Source of the DNA: Choristocarpus tenellus KU-1152
Taxonomy: Eukaryota; Phaeophyceae
NCBI GenBank assembly: GCA_964200185.2
Contig: CAXNAD020000245.1
Span: 1 to 23,458 of the forward strand
Direction of reading: 5' to 3'
Length of the DNA stretch: 23,458 nt
Under the pieces are notes generated by a model that saw nothing but the letters and a program-made list of their open reading frames with translations, did not search any database and had not been told where the DNA came from. A program made the position numbers and the translations under genes. Below, piece by piece: positions 1 through 10,257 of the stretch. Position 1 is the first letter of the stretch; each line of letters opens with the position of its first letter.

Positions 1-2
1 GT

Positions 3-182
3 CAAACGATCTGGGGGGGGGGGGGTGTCAGCGTCCGTTTTTCACCCTTTCACCCTTTTTCGATTGACTTTTTTGGTGTGATTTGGTCGCACGTGTCGGA
101 TTTGAAATGTCAGCAAAGGAAAACGTTGTTTGACCGAAACGGATGCCCCCTCACAAGTCACTACCCCCCCCAGATACTTTGA
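3..182. mobile_element. MITE-like element, subfamily A, copy 1
   Basis: A non-coding element of about 180 bp with terminal inverted repeats. The right end reads CCCCAGATACTTTG and the left end is a damaged version (CAAACGATCTGGGG). Behind the G-tract lies GTGTCAGCGTCCGTTTTTCACC, mirrored at the right end by ACGGATGCCCCCTCAC, so the repeat extends about 40 bases inward and the element could fold back. The core TTGGTGTGATTTGGTCGCAC is shared almost exactly with the copy at 20030. No transposase is encoded and I cannot make out a target-site duplication. Assignment rests on four further related copies in this window. Confidence 0.8.
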
Positions 183-1243
183 CCCATTTGTAGCACGTTA
201 TTTACAAAAGGTCAATCCCGCAATAGTAGTGCTTGTAAGTAGGTTTACTATTATCTGTTACAACTGTCATTTAGACCCCTTATGGTTGACGGTATACTGC
301 AGGAAGTGTGGTAGTACATGTTCTCCACTGTACCACAGGCTAGGGAACAAAGTTGTTTTGCATGGGTGTCTCAATAGTAGCGGCCATTTTTACGGTATGC
401 ATCATCTCTATAGCAATCTTAATGTAAACAAAAAACTGGCATGTTCAATCTTCCCCTGAAGGTACCTGTAAATAAACGTGGGGAGAAAGTGATTGTGAGC
501 AGTGATTTTCACATTCAATTTCCTCTACATAAATGGCTCTAGATATGTGCATTCAGTATGTTCATGCAATTATTCACTCAGGCTTTTTTGAGGCAAAGTT
601 TGATTTGGAAACATGCTAGATGCGGGTGGAGCTGCTTTCTTTCTGGTCTATTTGGTTTGATATTTGAAACGTGATACTGTTGACTACTTGTTAGCTTTAG
701 CTTAAAACAGGTTTGGAATGACAACAATGAGAACGCTGCTTGTTCTCTCTTGTAGAATATCACCATAGCACTTGTTTTTGATGAAGTCAGGGGCCTCATG
801 TACGTAAATTACAGTACACACATATTTATGTTTCTGTTCCTAGATGGTTGTATCACCTACAGTGTCTCGGACAGAAGTCTAGTTTACTTCCTCTCAAACA
901 AGTACTTGTGATGTTGCAGCCCATTTTCTCTGGTCTGTTCAAATGCCCCTGTTTTATGTACATCCTTGTGTGAACCCATAGCACGCCAATGGCCACTCTC
1001 TACTTCACAAACGGAAGAGAAGTACTTGACACTTCCAAGTATAAAGGCTTCTATTGTATGCATCATTGCTTCTGCCTTCCTGGGTAGACCTCCTGTGACT
1101 TTGTGTGTGGTAGGGCTAGGGTGATGATTGTCCTTGCCCTTGTATGTGGGTTGTTTTTGTTGCACCAGAGTGTGGTGTGGTCGCAGCCTCTCAACTGGTT
1201 GCCCCCCCATCCCTCTCTCTGTTGATGCCTACCTGATCTACAG
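183..1243. other. 5' flank of the membrane-protein gene, no confirmed gene
   Basis: T/G-rich sequence upstream of the first supported exon. A frame opening inside the MITE runs to 459 but shows no known domain. A possible first exon starts with ATG at 989 and could end at 1083 (donor GTAGAC, phase 2), which would join in frame to the acceptor at 1168 or 1243; the donor is weak, so I do not call it. An acceptor-like site with a T-rich tract ends at 1168. No promoter element can be supported. Confidence 0.4.
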
Positions 1244-4200
1244 GCTTGCATTGACCACGGTGATTCACTGCATCATTCACTGGCAGTGGTTCCTTGAGAC
1301 AGAGGCCGGCGACTATAGGGAGATGAGGGAGTCGTGGAGGACTGATGAGAACAATGCTCGTCCTGTGGGCTATGATGGTATCGACGATGGCGGAAACTAT
1401 GGTTCCACAGTGGGTCAAGCATACAGTTGTCTTGTATATGGATGGGGGCAGGGGTTGTCTCTTCCCTCCCCCCCTTGTACTAAACCTGCTTTGTGTTTTT
1501 TGTGATGTGGTTGTGGAGTATGGCATAAGAGTAATGTGATAAGAAATTATGTTGTGATACTATGACGTAGTTCCGGACCTATTCAGTCCCATCATGATTT
1601 TCTGTTTTTCTGTAGATGTGACACCAGGAGGGGAGTTGATGTGTCTTCTAAGTTTGATTCTTTGTGGAATGTTTTGGGGACTTGCAAAGCCTTTGAGAAC
1701 ATTGATCTTTTGTCTCCTGCCATGCATGTGCGAATTTTTTTTTGAGAGAGCGAGTATGGGTTTATGCTATGGTAAGAACATTGTGCATCTCAGTACATGA
1801 TGGATTGTTAGTTTTGAAAATACATTTGCAGTAATGGGCTAGGGTTAAGAGTGTGATGCTGTGAGGGGGAAGGGGGAATAGGAAGGGTGTCAGAAAATAT
1901 GTTTCATGGTTTTGGTATATTATATGGTTGGTCGACTTGTGTAACTTCCATATTGGCAGTTTTATGCTGGTGCAACTGTGGTAGATTTCATTTTTTTAGA
2001 AAGATCCCAGAGTCAGGAGTTTGAAAAGGTAGCAATGGAGTTCTATAACAGATTTGCATTCCTGTTAGGAATAAGAGCTCTTTGACTGAGCTAGTGCTAA
2101 TGAACTACAGAGATGACTACAATTGCCACCTCAAGAATTATTGATGAGTCGCTCTTGGAGGGGTTGTTTACAGAGGTTACTAAGTTTGGGTCAGAGTTGG
2201 ATTCAGTATTGATTGTCCACACACTGGAGAATGTACCACTTAATGCCATGTCATGCCCATAACAGTTGAGATGGAAGCATATGTAACATGCGTTGTCTTG
2301 TAACAGTGGAGTCCATAATATTTGGTGTTTAAATAGTACCCAATTTGTCAACATTTCGCTATTGGAGTAAAATGTGGTTAAGAATTATGCTATTGTCCTG
2401 GAGCAATGAAGGTGCTAGTATGTAGTGTATACTACAGTGGTTAGTTCCAATATTGCATCAGCCCCTGTTTGGTGGAGGTGATTTCATTTGATCTATCCCC
2501 AAAGGGGTCAGCAGAGAGAGTGCTGGTATGGGTTATTTGTCTTTGAGGGAGGGGCACTTGCTTATGTTAGAATTGTTGGAAACTCTCTGTTCACGATATT
2601 TGATGGAAGCAGTTAAATGCGGTTTGTCATCATGTGGTGGTTACTTTGATTTGAATTGATTTGATTTGTTACTGTAACGGGTATTACTGTAGACTGATGT
2701 TTTCCTTGAGGTGGTCATAGATCATCACACACACACACACACATACATATATTTGTGCATGTCTTGTCTGTGTAGTATCTATTGGGGGGGGGGAGGTTCT
2801 TCAAGGAAATAAAACTCCTGTGATGTAAAGTACCTTTCACGTCACTGCCAGTTCTTACCTATATACACAGGCATGTGTTACTGTTCATATTTTGGAGTGC
2901 TTTCTATTTTGTAGTCCTGGAAGTTAGAAGTCTTGTCTTTTCAGGTTTCATCTCACGTTGACCTTTCACTGCCATATTTTGCTGAGTTCCTCTTGAATGA
3001 CCTTCGCCTTCAGCGCGCATGCACTTTCTTGCTGTTATGAACTACTTGTTTTTTGTGTTGTTTTTGTGAGGGTTAGGGTTCTGATTAAAGGGTGCATTAT
3101 ATCCATCTTGTTTCATGTGTGGCATCTGTCTGCTGTTTTACTGACCTCTCACCATGAATTCTTTCCTATGTACACCCCCTCTGTTCCTCGTTGTGGTTGT
3201 GTCCTGTCTCACAAAAATGCTTAGGATGATGGGGAAGTCCGCCTGCCCAAGATGATTGAGACCCCTCGCCACCAAAAGGAGTATGAGGGACCATGGCCCA
3301 TTGACCCTATCACACACCGTATTGTGGACTTGTGTGTACCTGTTATATTCGATTTCATGGTTGTATTTTCCATGGTTGTCAGCATGTTCGCAAGTGGGTC
3401 TATCCAGACTGGTCTACTATCCTTTGTGGAGGCTGGGTTTATTGCAGCTGTCTTTTACACGTGAGTTATCTCACTAGCAATGGATACATGATATTCTGGC
3501 ATCCTCTTTCTCCCACTCCCCCCTCTTTCCAACAGTTGTAAGGTGTTGGACACGCCCCCTTGAAACTGTCAAACTGTTGTGGATGTCTGTGGAGTGCAAA
3601 TTCTAGGTGTCCTCCCACCCACTCACCGTTGCAAGACTTTGCTCTAGTGGACTTTCCTCTAGTGGACTTTGCTCTGGTGGTGGTGTTACGCATTTATTTT
3701 TATTTCTACTGGTATGTGATCAATTGGAGGATGGTGCAAAAAATGGACATACTCTTTCTTGCCCTGAACCTTTATTTTTTGCTGTATCATGTAGTGCATG
3801 TTGTGTGTCAGTTTGTCTCTTAGCGGTGGTGAGAATTGCTTACTGTTTTCTTATTTTCTTCCCTTGAACGTAGGAAAAAATAAACGTGTATACTTGATTA
3901 CTGTCAAGGACAGTGGCATTAATAGTAGCTGTAGTACTGCTGTGTCTCCACATTGCTACATGTATAGGAAGGCGGTGTGGTGAGTGCAATATTTTTTTTT
4001 GTGATGTTTTTGCAATCTTCATGTTCGTTGCCGTGTTGATAGACTTTATAATATATTATTATAATATATTATTGTCTTTACTAATCACTCGCCCTCGCAC
4101 AAAATAATCCTGGAAACTCCCTGACAGCTCCTTTTCTGTTTTTTTTAATTTTTTTTATTTAATTTTTTATTTTGAGATACTGTGCAGTTGATCACACTGT

Positions 4201-7064
4201 TTCTTAATGCCGATGAAGACCGAAATCTTGTCGCAAGTTACAGTGTCTGAATCTCTTTCCCCCAAGGTATCAAATCTCTCCCTTTTTGGTGCTGTAATGG
4301 AGTGCTGGTACCCTCCTGAAGATGACTGACTTCATCTTACGCTGGGCCTGTTTCTTACGTCCTTTTCCATCCTTGTCTACAATTTCTTACCACAGTAGTA
4401 TTGAATTATACATTTTTTTTTTGTTCTCCGCAGTGATAATTTATTTTTTGTCATAATTCCTTTCTACTTTTTTGTGTACTTTAAAAAAATTGTTCTTTTT
4501 TACTGTTTTTGTTACCAAGAAAGAACCATGTATGTACCCCCCCCCTAAAACAATACCCAACCCAATCAGGATGGCGTGGGTGGTCCTCAACCTCTTGGTG
4601 AATATCATCCCTAAGATGTACTTGCTGATGCGACTGCTGGAGGAGCGCCAGGAAGTCATGGAGCAGAGGGTGGGTGCCATGGGGGTTGGGCAATGCCATT
4701 GTAATGCCATTGTCAGATCTTTCTTCTTTCGATTTTTCTATTATTTTTTCCAAGTTAAATGAACCTGTGATAATAAAAGTCCTGGGATGGGTCATGGAGG
4801 GGGTAGACGATATGCAGTTGTTAATACTATCACACCGATATGTTGGGGTTAGATGGTAGCCTTAGATCAAAGCCTGGAGGGATAGGGGAAAGGAGTGTGA
4901 CCATGGACAGTTGGGGGTATGACTATTGTGATGTTGCATGTTGGAAGGAAACAATTCGACATTAAAGAGGGTATGGTATGCATGCAAAGGTATGATTTTG
5001 GACTATGTGTTTTTTAATGACTCTCCATCCTCTACCCCCCCTCCCTTCCCACACATTGTGAAATACCTCCCGACACAGTCAACACTATTCCCCTTGACTT
5101 GTTTTAGGATGATCCATTCACTCTCTCGTTAGAATGGCGATTCTGATGTTCTCATGTGATTCCCAGCTTCCTTATTATAGCGGGTGTCTGCTATAACCAA
5201 TTTGAAGAGTTCCACAATATTTGGGTCCATTTGTGGTGTGGTCCTTCTAGTTTTTTTTTTCCCCAGTGCTTGCACTCAATTCTCTTCACTCAATTCTGTT
5301 CTTCTACCCAACCCGATACACTGTTGTGGTACAATTTTTTTTAATGTTTTTTTTTACTACTTTATTTTTCCTGCACGCAATCTTTCTTGTCCTCTCAGTT
5401 ATCTATCAATCACACCCTGCTCCAATCTATGGTGCATGCACTTTTAATGACATATTCTGTCTAATGACATATTTTAATGACATATTTTAATGACATATTC
5501 TGACTCTTGCTGCTCGTTGGTTTGTGTGTGGTTACTTTAATTCTATGTTGTACGCCGTACTTGCAATGTCCTTGTATTGTGAAATATTCTGCTTGTTTGA
5601 TGGGTTTTGACACCACCCCTAACTGTTTTGACCTCAGGTTTCAGGTTGGAGAGATTGGAGCAAATTCCAAACTGAAAGTTGCACATTTTTTGGGGTTTTT
5701 GTGTTTGTTTGTATGCTATAGTTCTGGGTGCTACAGAGCGTCTCTTTTGAGGTATTGTTCCAGTGCACTTCTGGTGTATTTTTATTTGGAATAGCTCTGC
5801 CAGTATTGTTATTTTTTTTATTTTTAGTAGTGTGCATTGTCGCTTCTTCATATTTTAAAAATTTTGTGCGAGCAAGTGAGTTAAAATATTCAATGATATG
5901 TTGCATGACTGCCAGTTTTTACAACGAATCAGAGATTGTTGTGGACCAAGTAGTGGGGAGTTGGCAGTTGGGTGGAAGGATTTAAGGTATACCTCCGATA
6001 TTGTAAGTTAACCGCATCATGCTTTCATTTATATTCTGCATTCGAGCTACAGGACCCACTCTATCTTTATGTTCTAATTCCCTGTGTATGAAAGTAAATG
6101 TGTAATACAGTACGGTACAGTATTGTTGGGTGTGATGTCAGAGGAAATGGAACACTTGGATTGCTACGTGCCCACGCCATCCTTGCTTTGGAAAAACTGC
6201 ACGGTGTATAATCGTTTTTTTACATTTTACAGGTGACTAAGCTCAGGCTGGAGGAGGACACCATCATCATGGGGTACCGCCTGTTCCGTTCTATCAAGAT
6301 GAAGACTTTGAAGGATGACAAGGACCACCTCGACCCTGAACTGGATGACATCGCCATCGTCAGCCAGGTATGTGCTGGTTCTAAGAATGGCAACAGGTAT
6401 ACCTTAAAAATTGTTGGGTCAGCGATTTTTGAGGATACTCGTGCTGGTCAGATGTTGGGGGGGATTGGTAGATGGATGCGACATTGTGAGAAACACCATC
6501 TATGTACACAATTATCATTGATGGTGAATTAAACGTTGAATACTCCATGATGTCATCCGAGCTACTTCACAGTTAGTCACACTGTTCTGAGATGGTGATG
6601 GTATGATGAAGGGTGATACCTACTTGTGTAGCAGTGGTGGTGCCCATATATATTGTGTTGACATGGGAGGAAAGCATCTGTATATAATTGTACATAATTG
6701 TGCAGTCTCCCACTCGACACAGGGATTGTATCTGTAACCGCTGTTTTTGTTGTGATAAGTGCAGTTCGATTGAAGTTATGAAGACTCTTTGCATCAACAA
6801 GAATATGTATGGGGCATAATTCGTTTTTATTTTTGTCTCTCCTCTTTTGACCCCATTTTGACTCTACTCTCATGGTCTCCGCTCTTGATTTACCAAATTT
6901 ATTTATTTATTGGGCAGTTTGAGGAGGTGAACCACGATTGGCTGTGGAAGATATACAACAAGTACCCCTTGCTGTCTTTTGGGTTCTATGTGGGCGTCTA
7001 CTTGCTGGCTGTTACTGTCACCTACTTCAGTCTCTACATCGGCTTTTACTTGGTGAGGATTTAG
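1244..7064 (+). CDS. Multi-exon multi-pass membrane protein, family not recognised (5' end missing)
   Basis: Five exons fit together: 1244-1409, 3225-3460, 4570-4669, 6233-6367 and 6918-7064 (stop TAG). Donors are GTGGGT, GTGAGT, GTGGGT and GTATGT; all acceptors end in AG. Phases agree at every junction (0, 2, 0, 0), giving about 260 residues. Predicted membrane segments: one near the visible N terminus (LALTTVIHCIIHWQWF), a long hydrophobic stretch across the exon 3/4 junction that probably holds two, and one near the C terminus (LLSFGFYVGVYLLAVTVTYF). Between them lie an acidic linker, a charged probable coiled coil (LLEERQEVMEQR) and the soluble motif EEDTIIMGYRLFRSIKMKTL. Exon codons favour C or G in third position, unlike the T-rich introns (1815, 1109, 1563 and 550 bp). 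The true start and any upstream exons were not found; the 1244 acceptor is the least certain boundary, and 1168 is an alternative. I know no matching family; the last segment only vaguely recalls DUF1279. Confidence 0.75.
2725..2742. repeat. (CA)n microsatellite in intron
   Basis: A run of about nine CA units inside the first intron of the membrane-protein gene, followed by an AT-rich ACATACATATAT tail. Confidence 0.85.
3635..3679. repeat. 15-bp tandem repeat, three copies
   Basis: Three consecutive units of GACTTTGCTCTAGTG, the second and third with one change each. They lie inside the intron after the exon ending at 3460. Reading frames across them give a repeated short peptide, but there is no sign that this is translated. 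Confidence 0.8.
4048..4073. repeat. 13-bp AT tandem repeat, two exact copies
   Basis: Two identical head-to-tail copies of ATAATATATTATT inside an intron. Each contains the self-complementary core AATATATT. Confidence 0.8.
5446..5505. repeat. AATGACATATT repeat, four copies in 17-13-13-17 arrangement
   Basis: Four copies starting AATGACATATT at 5446, 5463, 5476 and 5489. The outer two carry a CTG(T/A)CT tail and the inner two carry TT, giving unit lengths of 17, 13, 13 and 17 bases. Intronic in the plus-strand gene. Confidence 0.8.
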
Positions 7065-7677
7065 AGGGTTTCGTGTTTATGTGTTTGTGTTGGCAAATGT
7101 GGGTTAATGCTGGTTAGTGTTGGGGTAAGGAGAAGGGTTAGTTTTGGAAAGATGTGATATTTGGTTGTACTAGGGTCACACGCATGTTTTTTTATCATTG
7201 CTTGGAAATGTTTAAATGAAGTTGTGTGGAGGTTTTAAATGATGAGTTGCAAATAAACTTTTAAAAAAGGAAAGGACATTCCTCTCAGAGGGGAAGGAAC
7301 AAGGTTTTACTAAAAGTGCTATTTGGCAGTGACAAAAAGAAGTTGATTTACTCCTGCTGTCAACCAGAGGTATCTAACATCCTATTCTGATGTAAGTAAG
7401 AGGAGTCACAAACTGTGCTACCCAGGAAATTCTTGGACCAGCACCTAAATGCTTAACAAAAGGATTTATCTCCTCATGCCCTTCAATATCGGCATAGAAG
7501 TGTCCAAAAATATTAAACCGACATGGTATACCTTTATGAGGAATGGATTTTAGAATGGTGTAGCATAAAATACCACACCTCCTACATTACTCCACCACTT
7601 ATTAAGGGCCTGTTATGCGGATACGATGCTGTGTGTGCATCAACCTCTTCCACCAAACAGTTAGATTGCGAACATAC
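7065..7677. other. Intergenic region between convergent genes
   Basis: The first part is the presumed 3' untranslated region of the plus-strand gene up to about 7275. The rest is A-richer and should hold the 3' end of the minus-strand bromodomain gene. After the donor at 7677 the minus strand offers only a short possible terminal exon (acceptor CACACAG near 7627-7633, stop a few codons later). No minus-strand AATAAA is evident. Confidence 0.4.
7252..7257 (+). terminator. Polyadenylation signal AATAAA
   Basis: AATAAA lies 188 bases after the stop codon of the membrane-protein gene, in a T/G-rich 3' untranslated region and just before an A-rich stretch. This supports 7064 as the true stop rather than a further splice at the nearby GTGAGG. 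It also coincides with the point where strand composition reverses. Confidence 0.6.
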
Positions 7678-8872
7678 CCGTACTGCAGCATGAACTTGAC
7701 GACAAGACAACCCCAGGGGCTGCATCACACATCGATCGCTATTATTGAGGAAATTCAGCACCCCTGAATACACCGTCCAAATTAAACCCGGAGTAGCATA
7801 CATTTAGATTGCACTATTTCCCGTTCGGTGGTTCATTGACGCTCATTTGAGGAAGGATTACAAGCCTATGCGGGAATGAGATATTGGAACGTGTTTCTGC
7901 ACGACTGCATAGGCAACATCGATCTCTACTCACCGTCTGGATTGATTTTGTTGTACATCCCCTCGAACACCTTGGATAACGCATGGGCACTCTCTGCTAC
8001 ACAGCTGTCTTCCTGGGGTTCTCGCGACGTGATAAGGGGCAAGTAGAGGGCCACTAAGGATACGTCAGCTGCGAAGAGTCTTCTATGCCCCTTTCTGTAT
8101 TTGGGAGTAGATGTTAGGAATGGGAGGGATGGAAGGGTATGACCCGCGAGAGAAGTGTACGCTCTATGAAAGCAGTTGTTCACCTGATTGTAGAGAAACG
8201 CATTTGTCCAGACGAGTCTAACATCCGTCGCACATTCGTTAGGAGAAGAATACTCTCCAGCGGCCAATTTAGCCTTAGTGATAGGAGAAATCTCAGTCAG
8301 TATAGGAGACCTCACGGAGGGGAGAAAAAATGATCTTATGATTAAATACCACAGAACCTATCTCTTGTAGGGGTCGGCAATCGTGCACAAAATTATCTGC
8401 ACCACCTGCGAAAGGTTCATGCCAATGAATATCGTGCAGGTAGAGATAAGGTGGGCAGTTCCGTTACTAAAAAAGAAAGCGCTGGTGTGCCACTGCCCCA
8501 CTCCTTTCCTCGTCAGAACGATATTCGTTCCATCCTCAGTTCTGCTTTGGGTTGCAACAATATGCACAGGTGGATTGACTCCTATCATTGCACACATATT
8601 TCACCTGAATTGTCCCAAGATCCATTGGCTTCTTGACGATATTGTGGTAGTCCGGGTATTCCAGTGCGCTAACAGGGCAGTTGAAAATCGCTGTGGCATT
8701 GGGCCCCCGAGTGGACGGGAATAGTGAATTGGAGGACTTGCAGGGGTGGGGAATGAGGATCATTTCAAGGGGAATATCCAGTTACATTTTCTTTTCCACA
8801 AAAAACTCACATGCACCGTCGCGCTGAGATAACTTGTGTACGAGCTGTGGCATCCTATCCATTTCTCTACGT
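7678..8872 (-). CDS. Bromodomain protein, five exons visible (partial)
   Basis: Exons in transcript order are 8872-8811, 8690-8605, 8273-8184, 8012-7934 and 7763-7678. Introns of 120, 331, 171 and 170 bp have donors GTGAGT, GTGAAA, GTGAAC and GTGAGT, and every junction keeps the frame (phases 1, 0, 0, 1). The joined 134 residues hold a whole bromodomain. Helix Z is MPQLVHKLSQRDGAS. The ZA loop is FNCPV followed by YPDYHNIVKKPMDLGTI. Helix B carries DVRLVWTNAFLYNQ, with the acetyl-lysine-binding Asn in YN. Helix C is AHALSKVFEGMYNKI. Spacing from YN to the A-x-A-L of helix C matches BET-type bromodomains, which picks the acceptor at 8013. Known role of the fold: binding acetylated lysines on histones and other proteins, so a nuclear chromatin role is likely. 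A 29-residue extension of unknown fold follows. The 5' exons and C-terminal end were not found; the first visible exon needs an upstream phase-2 exon. Confidence 0.85.
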
Positions 8873-9166
8873 CTAAAGCGGAAAGAGGGCGAGCAGGGCG
8901 TACTTATTCTCTCTCTTATCCTGAAGGAGTTCTTTTGGGGGTTTTCTGTATGTTGAGATCTAAAATCTACAACATATTGGACGAACATAGTAACATTAAT
9001 TTGAAATAGTAAAACAGAAAGTTAATGATACCTTCCACGATTTATCAAAAGAAGGATGAAGGCGGAGTACTTCGTTGTGTAACTGGAGACCATACTTGGT
9101 TGTCCAGAGAGAAGAGGAGTAGACAAAAACAGATCTGTCCAGGGCGTTTTTGCGACTCAGAGTTCA
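8873..9166. other. Putative intron or flank upstream of the bromodomain exons
   Basis: On the minus strand this runs into a C/T-rich tract and the acceptor CGCTTTAG at 8873-8880. An in-frame ATG at 8988 would allow a longer unspliced first exon, but the residues it would add look unlike protein and the acceptor is good, so I treat it as intron. No upstream exon was identified before the transposon relic. Confidence 0.4.
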
Positions 9167-9314
9167 TCTCGAGTTATCGATGCCCCAAGCAAGGAATCTG
9201 TAGATGAGAGATAAGCAAAACAAAAGGTCGAGAGGGCTCGTCTCGAGTTATCGACGCCCCAAGCAAGGAATTCGTAGATGAGAGACAAGCAAAACAAGAG
9301 GTCGACAGGGCTGG
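9167..9314. repeat. 74-bp tandem duplication
   Basis: Two head-to-tail copies, 9167-9240 and 9241-9314, differing at a handful of positions. Each begins TCTCGAGTTATCGA and ends close to GGGCT. The second copy runs into the open frame at the N-terminal side of the transposase relic. Confidence 0.85.
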
Positions 9315-10007
9315 GGACAGAAATACTTGTCGAAGAGGAGATGCAGCAAGGAAAAGAAGCGAGGGGAAGGCCGACCAAGGATGAGGCAAGGGCGCGCATG
9401 GTTGCAGCGGCGAAGAAGCGGGAATTGAGTACCGCCATGAGGAATGATCAATGACTAGGGAATATCATTTCGAAAAACAAGTGGAGATGATCAAGTTGAT
9501 CAAAGGAGAGGTGCTTTTCGGTTTGCAGGCACGTGTCCTGCTGATCCTGTACAAGTTCGCATCGACAACCGTAAAGCAGTGGAAGTGGGATATGACACGT
9601 TTTTTCACATTATGTGGAAACTTAGAAGAAAGAAGCGAAGATCTCCAGGACCTTGTAGGTTGGCGCGGTTACGTTCAAGTGAACCAACTCTCATGGTGCA
9701 AGCCCGTTAAATCATAGATTGACGAGGTGGAACTCTACAGTTCTAACAGAGCACTCCAAAGTGAATGCGATCTTCCTTCGGGATTTGTTCACTTGGGTGA
9801 AGACAAAGTATGAGGTGGAACTCTCATTGAAGGGTGTGGATGGGATTTTGATACGTCTGGAATAAGTGTGGAGAAGGGGTTCGAATCAAAACGGAAGAGA
9901 GGAAAGCACGTATTCGTAGGTTCCTGATTGAATAGTGGGGAGCCCTTAATAAGGAGAAAGTTGAAGGGAGAGCTGCCATCATCTATATGGACGAATCATT
10001 TTGCCAT
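9278..10007 (+). pseudogene. Decayed IS630/Tc1-like DDE transposase
   Basis: Pieces of a transposase in shifting frames. A 58-residue open frame (9278-9454) is rich in K, R and E and includes GRPTKDEARARMVAAAKKRE. A second frame around 9560-9640 gives a helix-turn-helix-like basic segment containing MWKLRRKKRR. A third frame reads TEERKARIRRFLIE, then a TAG stop, then ALNKEKVEGRAAIIYMDESF, ending at 10007. The last resembles the segment leading to the first catalytic Asp (Asp codon 9990-9992) of IS630/Tc1-type enzymes. The other two acidic residues and the whole C-terminal half are absent: homology stops where the 136-bp repeat begins. Frameshifts, stops and truncation make it non-functional. 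Family assignment is from motif memory and is moderate. Confidence 0.55.
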
Positions 10008-10257
10008 TAGCCGCATGGCTCAATATTTTTCAACCACAACGAAACGAGCTATCAAAAACGTATGCAATGACAAATTCTGTGCACATCAGTGTTCAATGAG
10101 CTAGTTTCTGTGTCATGATTAGACAAAATTGTTGTTTTGCCTTTAGCTGCATGGCTCAACAATTTACAACCACAACGAAATGAGCCATCAAAAACCTAAC
10201 TAGTCTCGTTTGTATCAGCATTCCAATGAGATAGTTTATATAGCACCATTGGTAAAA
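9999..10257. repeat. Imperfect tandem repeat of about 130 bp, two copies
   Basis: Copy one is 9999-10134 and copy two is 10135-10257. Both begin TTTTGCC(A/T)TTAGC(C/T)GCATGG and share ACAACCACAACGAAA in the middle. In copy two ATGGCTCA (10151-10158) and TGAGCCAT (10181-10188) form an exact 8-bp inverted repeat; copy one has mismatches there. The array begins at the breakpoint of the transposase relic. Confidence 0.75.

Noticed and set aside
6918-7064. DUF1279/FAM210 assignment for the last membrane segment
   Set aside because: Only a general hydrophobic resemblance; the preceding linker and topology do not fit that family as I know it.
7926-8315. A 129-codon minus-strand open frame taken as one unspliced protein
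   Set aside because: Its middle is intron read-through; the flanks are two bromodomain exons that align with the family only when 8013-8183 is removed.
8383-8724. A 113-codon plus-strand open frame
   Set aside because: It is the antisense shadow of the bromodomain exon at 8605-8690 and its intron, with no motif of its own.
9868-9885. GGTTCGAATC, a tRNA B-box-like sequence
   Set aside because: No pairing T-arm, no acceptor stem and no A-box at a suitable distance; it lies inside the transposase relic.
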